This document shows, piece after piece, positions 10,200 through 19,100 of a stretch of DNA of 21,779 bases. The notes below the pieces were generated by a model that saw nothing but the letters and a program-made list of their open reading frames with translations, was not told where the DNA came from and searched no databases. The stretch covers positions 1-21,779 of the forward strand of contig CAAHFI011574738.1 in assembly GCA_900893395.1 (NCBI GenBank), written 5' to 3'. The position numbers and the translations under genes are program-made. The stretch comes from Euglena gracilis. Taxonomy: Eukaryota; Euglenozoa; Euglenophyceae; Euglenales; Euglenaceae. Within the stretch, counting starts at the first letter, position 1. Each line of letters opens with the position of its first letter.

Positions 10200-11578
10200 A
10201 ATTAATGTCAATCAGGCAGCCAGGCAGCAAGGTTTTGCTAGTACCCCCCAGTGGGGTCTGTTCACCAACTGCTGGGGGGAGGAGATGCCCCCCCAAGGTG
10301 GAATTTGGCCTGCTTGATTGTGTCAGGCAAATATTACAATCCCAGAAAGTTTCGATGTCCAGTATCGATACTTACATAAAAAATCTGGGAAATGTCAAAA
10401 GATATGACTCAGCCTTCAGGACTTGATGGGCCAATTGCTTGCACAAAGGGGTGCCCCTGCAGGACTGCACAGTCCACACATGGCTGAGGCCATCCTTGAT
10501 TTGGCTGTTCACAGCCTCAACACTGCAAAATGCATATGCAGCAGTTTTACTCCCAGGGTTTGGGTCATTGAGGTTTTCCCCTCTTTTGTCTCCATTGAAA
10601 AGGAAATGGAATTCCAATGTCTGCAAGTATGCCCATTTTTGGGACCCCACTGATTTCTAGACAGCATCATCAGAAATCAAAGCCCCTCTCAGAAATGTCT
10701 GTGAAAGAGCTCAGAAACAGACTCATCATTTGTTGGAGGCTTTGGCCCTCCACAGGGGGGTTGATCTAGCCAGAACCAGCGAAAAATCAGTTTCGTGGGA
10801 GAAAAAATTTTCATTTGTTGCAAAGGAAAGGGTGGCAATTCCCAAGATGGGAGGAAGTTTTGAATTTACCACACACCCCCTCATCAGCCCCTGGCATTTA
10901 TTGAAAGAGTATGTGGAAAGGACAGCCCACATGGTTGGGCACAAAAATAATTTGTTATGGTCTTTGGATGGTAAAAGACCTTTGACATCAGAAAGGGTGA
11001 ATTCCCTTACCAGAGAAATTCTGCAAGAGGGGGGGGTGGACACCACCCACTGGAAACCCCACAGCACCAGAGGGGCTGGGGTTTTATGGTGGAAAAATGC
11101 TGGTTTGCAAGTGGAAGAAGTCCAGCAGCTGGGTCAGTGGAAAAATTTTGGGGCCTTCCAAGCCCATTATTTGCGACTTGGGGTCGTATCAAAAATTCAA
11201 AATATTATGGCCCAAAGGGGGGTGCACAGTACCTCACCATCTCGCAGTGCGGAGCCCGAATGGTCTCGGACTCCCACGACAGAGGAAGGGGGAGGAAGGG
11301 ACCAAGAGGGCGAAGCACAAGAAGATGGTGAGCCCAACCCTCCCACCCAAAAAATCAGCAGAAAAAGAAAGACATCCCAACCAGAAAGGGGACCCCCAAC
11401 CAAGCAGCCCCAACCACCCACCCAGGAACACACCAGAAAGAGACAACCATCCCCATCGAGGGGGGCCCCCACCAAGCGACCATGGGAGAGGGGGGGGGCG
11501 GGGCCACGACGGTTCAGCTTCGCCAAGGTGTCGGAGGAGGCCTCATCATCGCCAACTCCGGCAACAAAGGCGCAGTAA
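10200..11578 (+). pseudogene. Tyrosine recombinase region of copy C
   Basis: The catalytic part shows ALHRGVDLAR, HSTRGAGVL, GQWKNF and the tyrosine in AHYLRLG, the R-H-x-x-R-W-Y set of DIRS recombinases. The distal half is open to the end near 11578. Its P/K/R-rich tail (RKRKTS, TRKRQPSPS) overlaps the internal complementary region. It is a fossil, broken in its proximal part. Confidence 0.87.
11233..11332. repeat. Internal complementary region of copy C
   Basis: Bases 11267-11332 are a perfect 66-bp inverted match to the 3' terminus of the element (11638-11703). Bases 11233-11266 are homologous to the half of B's region that complements the 5' terminus. That terminus is missing from this copy. 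Confidence 0.9.
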
Positions 11579-11703
11579 GAAGCACCCCCCGCGCACGCAC
11601 AAACACAGAACAGAACAGCCGGCAAGGAAAGCAGGACCTCACCATCTTCTTGTGCTTCGCCCTCTTGGTCCCTTCCTCCCCCTTCCTCTGTCGTGGGAGT
11701 CCG
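11551..11703. repeat. 3' terminal repeat and terminus of copy C
   Basis: Bases 11551-11640 resemble the right inverted repeat of copy B (11991-12078), with gccggc and gcaggacctc shared. The final 66 bases pair with the internal complementary region. Sequence of copy B resumes immediately after. Confidence 0.82.
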
Positions 11704-11830
11704 AAGAACGAATTCCTGTAGTCTCCGACTTGGCTGGAGACCATCGCCACCTGGGTCAACTCGTGGACCTTCTTTTGCGCACTTCGTCGTGTGCCATCCG
11801 CCTCCCAGCCAGTTCTGCCCGGCCGCGATG
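11704..11830. repeat. 126-bp direct duplication flanking copy C (right)
   Basis: This is the second copy of 7218-7343, one base longer because of a homopolymer. It reads on into B's upstream gag-like sequence at 11831. Confidence 0.92.
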
Positions 11831-11990
11831 ACGGCGACGAGGGATTCGGGACGACTCCGCCAATAGCTTCGCCACCTTGTCCCCGTTGAAAAAGAGCTCG
11901 CTCCACGAATTGTTGAAAACTGATTCATCCTCTGATGTCAAGATTTCTGCGCACGTTGCCATTTTGATGTTGTCGAAGGACGTTAATATC
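11831..11990 (-). pseudogene. Start of the gag-like region of copy B, beyond copy C
   Basis: This segment links the right inverted repeat of B to the interrupted gag-like region. On the minus strand it shows an acidic, hydrophobic stretch including ESVFNNSWSELFFNGDK. It is assigned by its position between B's terminal repeat and the duplicated gag segment. Confidence 0.6.
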
Positions 11991-12107
11991 CGCCAACTCC
12001 GGCACCAAAAAGCAGTAAGAAGCACCCCGCCAAAAAGAACACAAACAACAAAACAGCCGGCACACAAAGCAGGATCTCAACCCCTGAAGGTGCGAAGCCG
12101 AATGGTC
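11991..12107. repeat. Right inverted terminal repeat and 5' terminus of copy B
   Basis: Bases 11991-12078 are the inverted partner of 2997-3085. Bases 12081-12107 are unique to the 5' end and complement 3272-3298 in the internal complementary region. Together they place the 5' end of copy B at about 12107. Confidence 0.88.
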
Positions 12108-13041
12108 CAAAAAAACAAGCCGGTGACTAAATTATGATTCCCTGTGGGGTGTTGGGCACCCAAAGGTATGTGGTCAGTAAATGTAGCAGTCGGCCACAAA
12201 TGCGAAGAAAATTGCCTTCCCCCTTGTCTATCCCTACTGACCTGGCTGGGCATCTCCAAAACCGCAGCCAACACCACAAGAAAAAAAGTTGAAGGATGCT
12301 GGACAAAAATCCTAAAATGCCGTAAAACAATCCTGGGCGGTCGCTCAAAAGGGGTGAGGAAAACCATGGACAGGAAAACTGTGAAGAAAACCTTCCACAG
12401 AAATTCACATTCTGTTCCAAAAAAAATTTGTCCAATTGTAAAATTTTGAAATCGAATAATCATGTGGATTTAAAGAGACCACTCATATTTTTTTGAGAAA
12501 CTTGCCAATTTATTGGGAAGGCACACATTGGAATTAAAGTGCGCAAACCTAAGAAAATTTCGACGTTTTGGGGAAGAAGCCTGTTTTCCCAAAATTATTC
12601 CATCTTGAAAAAAGCAGGAATAATCCTGGACGATATTCTCTGTACAAATTTCAATGGAACTTTCTCCCTTCAAAACCCCCAGAAGCAGCCATCCCCAGGA
12701 GGTGTGACGTTCTTCAAAAAAAAGACAACACACATTGGATAAAAAAGCAACACAAAATCATGTGTGATCATCTCAGTCGTTCCTGGAGCCCCAAATGCCG
12801 TATTTGATTGGCACATGAGACACAATGCAGCGTGGTGACAAGAAAAGAGGGTCGGGCATTCGTGCATGTGTACATCATATGTGTGGCTGTCCCGTCGGGG
12901 GGTGTGTCATGTCCGCTATTCTTCCTGGCAGTCATGGGACGGGCGTCGCATGCGACGCATAATTTTCCAGCAACGTCCGGCCACGGGCCCTCCGATTCGA
13001 AGCACGGCGTGTCCGACCGAAGGAAGTGTGTGTTCGTTCTG
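12108..13041. other. Spacer between copy B and the host gene; probable 3' UTR at its right end
   Basis: Open frames here are short, unbiased and without recognisable domains. The left 650 bases are A/T-rich. The right part (about 12880-13041) is GC-richer and lies just downstream of the PDI-FKBP stop codon, so it is probably 3' UTR. No clear polyadenylation signal was identified. Confidence 0.6.
12943..12958. repeat. Perfect 16-bp palindrome in the probable 3' UTR
   Basis: gcgtcgca is followed directly by tgcgacgc. It lies about 85 bp downstream of the stop codon of the minus-strand gene. It could form a short hairpin or bind a dimeric protein; no function is known. Confidence 0.7.
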
Positions 13042-13137
13042 CTACAGCTCGTCGTTCTCCCCTGTGTCGGCGCCCGCTGTGGCAGGCGGCTCGAATCCCA
13101 GCAGCTCCACATCGAAGCGCAGCGTCGCAGCCATAGA
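13042..13137 (-). CDS. PDI-FKBP exon 10: FKBP C-terminus and NDEL signal
   Basis: It encodes [14 protein letters not shown], matching the last FKBP strand (A-T-L-x-F-x-V-E-L-L), followed by a short acidic tail ending GENDEL and TAG at 13042-13044. NDEL is a variant of the KDEL/HDEL ER-retrieval signal. The acceptor is ctcag/T. Confidence 0.85.
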   Translation of the reverse strand, partial: SMAATLRFDVELLGFEPPATAGADTGENDEL

Positions 13138-16100
13138 CTGAGTTGGGGGTCCCTGGGGGCGACGTTTCCAACGCCGAAACCCACCTAAACAATTTTTTTT
13201 TGAAAACACACCCATGGGCGACCCCTCCCCGGGGGGGCTGGGAGGTTCTTGAGCAGTGAAAAATTTTTTGCCGTCCTAGGGCATTTAATGAAGAAAAATG
13301 GGTTAAAAAAATGGGCATACTTTGTCAAGAACGGGTTAAATGGGGAAAAAATGCTCTGGCATCGTTGGCCCATCCGCCCAAAACGTCAAAAAAAAAAACG
13401 GGTTCTCCAAAACTTAATTTCCACCCCGTTCGATGCCCAGACTGGCCGTCGGTGCGGCCCTTTGGCCAGGGCAGTTTGAAAGGGCAGTCCTTCGTTAAAA
13501 AGAAAGCCCGCGATGGACCCACAGATGGACCGCCCTGCTGGGGGGGGGGGCCACCCACCCACCCAAAGCCCATCCAAAACCAGCCAAAATCCCTCAGAAA
13601 ACGTGCCTTTGACCGGCCAGAACGGCCTATAGCCCAACCCTTCTGGGAGGCGGAGAGGGGCCCTGCAGCCAACCACAGCCAACCGCCCGCCCACTCTCGA
13701 AAACCCACCCTCGCAGGGAGAGGAGGCGTATGCAGGTGTTAAGTGAATCCATGGGCGCGGCCGGCGGGATCTTCGGGGGGCTGCCAGCTGCCCCATACGC
13801 GTAGTCCGCGACATACCACGGCGGGGGGGTGGTGGGAGGGACTGCCGAAGGAGAGGCGCCCGATCGGGCGTCGACGTTGTTTTGGTCGCTAAGGTCGGCA
13901 TTCTCCTGGCGACCCTAACTGCGGTTTTGATGGAGATTTTTTGGCGTGTTGTTCGGTTTGGCAGAGGTCTTATTTGGAGTGGATGTCCATCATGACCCCA
14001 AAAGGGGGGCATATGTTTTGCATATCAAAGGGCAAGCCGTGGGATGACCTGCAGCGCAGGTGAGCACCGCCCGCTCCCCGACCTGCATCGTGGCGAAGGC
14101 GATGTCCCAGCACTTGATGACGGCGCCCTGGCCTGCAGGGGAGGAGGCAACAGTTTGGAAAGGAGGGGCACCCACGGAAACCTGTTTCGGGAGGCGTTCG
14201 ATGGAACTTCCTTTCTTCTGGCGTGCAGTGGCCCATCCACTGACCCGCTGGCTCAGACGGGACCAACGTTGCCAAGTCGGATGGAATGGACGAGACGAGT
14301 CGGTAGCCCCCGAGGGAGGCCGATACCGAGGGTGAACTGGAACGGCTCCCCGCGGTCGCGGGAGCTGTCGAACACCGTACCATCCAGCAGCTTCCCGGTG
14401 TAGTGCGCGGAGATGCGGCTGTTGGCCGCGGGGGTTCCCCGCGCCGGCCGTCGCGACCTGCTTTGCGACGCCATCGTCCGGGGTGAGGGCCAGCTTTCTC
14501 GAGGGCGGCGAGGCGGGCATCCTCTGCCTTGGCAGCCTCCACCTTGGCCTTCTTGGCAGCCTGAGGGTGATGGGCGCCTGAAATGGTGCATGTGGGGCTG
14601 GCTGTCAAATATAAATGCATTAAAAAAATCAAAACATACTACATTTTAAATCAAGAATGTGTATGCACTTTTCTGAAACGCACATAATACCGCACACACA
14701 AATAAATACATGCAGGATACACATGAACCAAAATGGTTATGATCATTTGCCCAACCTATGATCGACGGCATAACGTTGATTTCAGTTGTCTGCAGAAAGA
14801 TGATAACCCTAATTTGGGGACATTCTAATACCGTGGGGATCCCAAAATCAGGTTGTTACTCACAAAAAATTCTCAAATGCCTGTTTCCCCATTTGCATTT
14901 GGAGTGTATTTTTACAACCCCCCAAAATATGGCTCCCCCTAAATAATTCCCTTGGGGTATTATTTGGGGAGCGGGCTAAATTAAGGATACCCACCGCACC
15001 CCACCCGGACAGTTGCACCCCTTGAGCGTGGAGGTCTCCAGTAGGCTGGAAAAAAATATTGTCTCGTTTTGGGGGTAGCCCCCCCCCGCCATTGCGAGCA
15101 ATTGCACACGAACACCAAACCCAAAATACACAAAATATTAAGCACCATTCCCTCCCCCTGCACCCCCTCTCGCCCTGGCACTCCCACTGGGGGCCACCCA
15201 CATCTCCCACTGACATGACAAGAGCAAAACGTGCATTACTTCCAACAAAAAAAAAAGAAAAAAAGAGGAATATAAATTGCCTCATTTGCAGAAAAGCAGG
15301 ACAGCTCTACATCCTAAGCGACAACCTTCGGAGACGATCCATTTCCTCGGAAAAACCAGCAAACAAAAACAGGGTCCATGGAGAATGTCGAAACAAAAGC
15401 ACAATCGGCTGCTGAAGATATTTCTTTTAAGACAACTGCGTTATCATTCAGCAGATTCTTGTCCACGATGCTAATACCGTCCCCGGCACAATTCCTGTTC
15501 CAGACAACGTGCGTCGGCAGAACCCAGCCTGCCCCGGGCCCACCTTGCGCTCCCCTTCCGGCGCGCCAGCTCGGCCTGCAGGTCGTCCCACGCCGCCCGC
15601 ACCGCCGGCACGTGCTGCTGCAGGAAGTCCAGCACGAGGGGCGCCGTCACCTTGCCGCCGTACAGCACCGGCGCCGGGCTGCGGGCGTCGCCGTTGGCGC
15701 GGAACAGCAGCTACGGCGGGCGGGGGGGGGGGGGTGGTGATGCCAGGTTAGGAATGCGGCGGCTGGCTTGAAGACCCAGATGAGGGTGCAGGTTGGGGAA
15801 CCCCACGGGGGGGGATGGTTCCTTTTAGACCTCCCTGGCCTGACCACCCAACGAGGGTGGCACGTGACCCCACCGGGACCACCCCCGAAAACAGACTTGC
15901 GCCGGACTCCACACTTAGACCCCAGACAAGAGATCCCCCCTCGGGGGGGGGTGGCCAGGACCCCCCCGTGGGGTCCTCCAAATCAAACAATGCTCACTGC
16001 TGCTGAATCGGATGTTTTTACAATGCGAGCCAAAAATTCGAATTTCGCTGCTCTGTCCTGGAATGTTCTTGGGTTGGCCCACACCCAGACCCCTTGGAAT

Positions 16101-19100
16101 GCCGGACCCACCCCTTGGAAGATTCAAAATCAAAAAGCAAGCCTGCTGGGGTCACAACGAGACCATCCACTGTCAAAAATTTTCGTCAATCGCTTTTCAA
16201 AACCAACAGGGGGGAGTTGGTCACTCTGGTGACTTGGACAAAATGTCTCAAAATAGATGGGTTTTGGCCAAACCCCCCTAAAAATTCTAGTGCTTCGGCG
16301 CTATGGGCTATTTATTTCGGTCGATCCTGCGAACCCCCCCCGGTCCGGAGCCAAAAACAGCCAGTCACAATCACGGGGGGGTCAGACACACCTGAAACAA
16401 TGGTATGGTTGCAACCCAGAATTTCGAGATGCATTCAAAAAACAACAACGAATTGGATCCCAAGGCGCACAGATATGCAAAATTTTGCAATACCAAACCA
16501 TCTTCCTTGGGGTTTCGGGGAAAAAAAAGGAATGATCTTCATTCACCATAATTGTCTTATAAATGATTTGAGATGTTTCATTTCTCATTTTCTTCCTTTA
16601 AGACAATTCCCGGAGACAGAAAAAATGAGAAAGTTGATTTCATTAATGAGAAGATGAAAAAAAGCCATAAAAATGGCGCAGCAGACCAGCTTCACATCGT
16701 ATGCGTCCTTGCCGACCCACTCCTTTTCGTACTGGTTGGCATCGCACCTCCGAAGTGGCACCCATTCCAGAAAAAAACGAGGAGCACTCTGTATGTGCTA
16801 TAAAGAGTGACAGATTAGACGGACTGGACACCCGCTGTTCACTGAGCAAGGTGGTTCATTAGAAATTGGGGGAGGTAACTTACTGGCATCCAATTCAAAA
16901 TAATAACGACGACGACGACGACGACAACGACGACGACAACAACAACAACAACAACAACGACAACGACAACGAAAACGGCAACCACAACGACAATACAAAA
17001 TATTCCAAAACATGCACAAAATGCAAACAATTGACGAAAAAGCACTACGATACTTTTAAAAGATTTCCCCTGCTTCGTACAACCAATTTGTTCCTCAGCC
17101 CCCCCTCGAATAATAATATCCTGTCCTCCCTGAGGAACGGCTTTGGCTGCAAAATGACAATCCTTCCTTATGCACAATGCTCCAGGCAAGAAGGGAAAAA
17201 AAATCCAGGAACAAATGAAAACACTTCTTTGGCCAATCCTTGACTTTGAATTTGTGGCCCAAATAATAAACCCCCCGCCAGGCTGTTTTTTACCAACCCT
17301 GGGGGGGGGAGGGGGTCCGGAGTGCCTGTGAGTGCCTGCCCAGCAAGCACTACCCCCCCGGGGGGGTCGGATTTCGGCCTGTGCCCAAGCACATTCCTTT
17401 GAAAATAGGCCATTTTTAGCTCCCCGCGCCTTTGGCGCCGGGGTTGTGCCAGGGCACTTTTGGCCGTGTGCCTCCCCCCTCCGGGGGGTCGGATTTGGAG
17501 TGCCGCCTGCCCAGGCAGGCAGGCACCCCCCCCCCGGGGTGGGGTTGGCACCCGACTAACATACGGCCTGCCCCCCCCCGCGAGGCCTCCGATTTTGGGT
17601 GAGAAATGACAACCCGGGGAATCAGAATGGGAGGGTAGGTGGGGGCGATGGAACGGCAGAACAGACAGGCAGGGGCACAAGGAAGTCAACCCTGTTTCAA
17701 ATCCTAATCTGATTGGGGGAGTGGGGCGCGGCCGAGGGACATCTCGTACGTGCCGATCACCACTGAGGGCAACCCCTTCAGCAGGTCCGCCACCTGAGAG
17801 CAACCAAGCAAATGACCTGATGGAGGGGAACAGCGACAGGGGGGGGGAAGCCCGGCCACGGGAAAAAATGGACAAAAATGGACAAAAAATGAGGGAAAAT
17901 GCGCAGCTTCTTGAACAAATGCACAAAAAATGTTCAAAATTTCAGAAAAAATTCACAACAATTATTAAAATGCAAAAATTTTCAAAAAAATGAAAAATGG
18001 CACCAAATTTACAACATTGTATGGAATAAGGAAAATGCCGAAAACCTAAAACAAAATTGCAAAAAAAATCAAAAAATGCGCAAAACTGGGTAAATCATAC
18101 AAAAATGTGCCAAAAAAAGGCCGAAAAGAATCAAAAATGTGCAAAAATGCGAAAAATGCGCTGCACATCCCCCCTGCAGCAGGCTTCTTGTTACTGACCT
18201 GGGGGGCGCTGTGCGTTGTAGGACACCTGCTCGGTAGCCCCACGGGGTGGGTTTCGGATCATGCCCCGGCAGAGACAAATTCACTTATCCATCTTTGGTG
18301 TGTGTGTGTGTGTGTGTGTGTGTGTTCTGCTGACAAACAAACAGGCGTGTAGACCAAAATTACATTCTTTTCCCATCACCTGGAATATCTGGTTTGCATT
18401 TCCTTTGTCAATCAAATTGAGTCCTCCTCCTGCCTACAGATGCAGCAAGGAACCCGCAAGCTCCGGGAAAAAGAAAGGCTCCCACATGCAAACTACAATA
18501 CCAACCCAACATGCAAACAAACAAAAACGAAACCACTTGTCATTCCACATTGGCAACATGGACAGGTTAGGAGACAATTCTTCCCGGGGAGCAACCAATC
18601 TTCTTGCTGGACTTGGACACCACTCCTCCCACCTGCTCTAATTCTTTTGCTTAATATCATTTGGGAATGGGTTGTCTGACCATCGATCCATTGAGTCGTC
18701 ATGACTGTCCACATCACCCTTCTCCCAGGCAGGCATTTTGGAGTTTTTCTGTCCATTGGGGACTGAAAAAGGAAATTTTGGGGCAAAAAAGAAGGAAAAA
18801 AAACAGGGAAGTTGGGTAATAATAATTGCATACAAAGCCTCGCTGGTCTGTTATGGTGCTGATTTTGTGAGGAACACCACTCCTTCTCCATGTTGAGAAA
18901 TAAGAGGTTCCCAAAACAAATACCTTTGGGGAGTTGTGTACTTTTTGCCTTTTTTTTGAGACGGGTTGGTAAAGCCAGTCAACGTTCCAAAGGATGCGCC
19001 GTTAGGGTACTTCTTTGGCCGGCCGACGGAGAGTCCTGACAATGAAGTAACGGGATCCCTGAGTGGTGGCCAATGCTGGCGCCAGCACGGGTGTACTCGA

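Larger units (their letters stand above)
7344..11703 (+). mobile_element. DIRS-like YR retrotransposon, copy C, nested in copy B
   Basis: This plus-strand DIRS-group element is related to A and B but belongs to a diverged subfamily. Parts in order are a gag-like region, RT, RNase H, a methyltransferase-like segment, tyrosine recombinase, internal complementary region, inverted-repeat-like sequence and 3' terminus. The 3' end is complete: its last 66 bases are a perfect inverted match to 11267-11332. The inverted repeat expected at the 5' end is absent, so the 5' end is truncated or was never copied. The coding parts carry several breaks, about five or more. The insertion is later than that of B because it interrupts B's gag-like region. 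Confidence 0.9.
2973..12107 (-). mobile_element. DIRS-like YR retrotransposon, copy B (carries nested copy C)
   Basis: This minus-strand DIRS-group element is about 4.65 kb once nested copy C and one copy of the flanking duplication are set aside, a normal length for the family. Layout from its 5' end on the right: terminal sequence (12079-12107), inverted terminal repeat (11991-12078), start of the gag-like region, copy C, the rest of gag, RT, RNase H, methyltransferase-like segment, tyrosine recombinase with the internal complementary region, and the left inverted repeat. The gag-RT-RNase H part is open over about 900 codons. The remainder has a few breaks, and about 39 bp of the outer 3' end predicted from the internal complementary region is missing. 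No retroviral protease, DDE integrase or LTR is seen. Confidence 0.93.
16748..17749 (-). other. Intron between exons 4 and 5 (1.0 kb)
   Basis: It contains a (GAC)n/(AAC)n microsatellite and a C/G-rich stretch with two related palindromes (17353-17374 and 17474-17496). No coding similarity was seen. Confidence 0.6.

Noticed and set aside
1-12107. Classification as an LTR retrovirus-like element
   Set aside because: Ends are inverted rather than direct, a tyrosine recombinase replaces the DDE integrase, no protease motif is seen, and an internal complementary region is present.
12144-12449. 101-codon plus-strand open frame between copy B and the host gene
   Set aside because: No domain, no compositional bias and no conserved motif; overlapping open frames of similar length exist on the other strand.
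13325-14012. Long minus-strand open frames over 13325-14012
   Set aside because: Apart from the FKBP exon around 13762-13841, they translate intron sequence rich in C and G runs and are in a different frame from the FKBP residues.
16866-17243. 125-codon plus-strand open frame with long D/N runs
   Set aside because: It is a translation of the GAC/AAC microsatellite inside an intron of the minus-strand gene.
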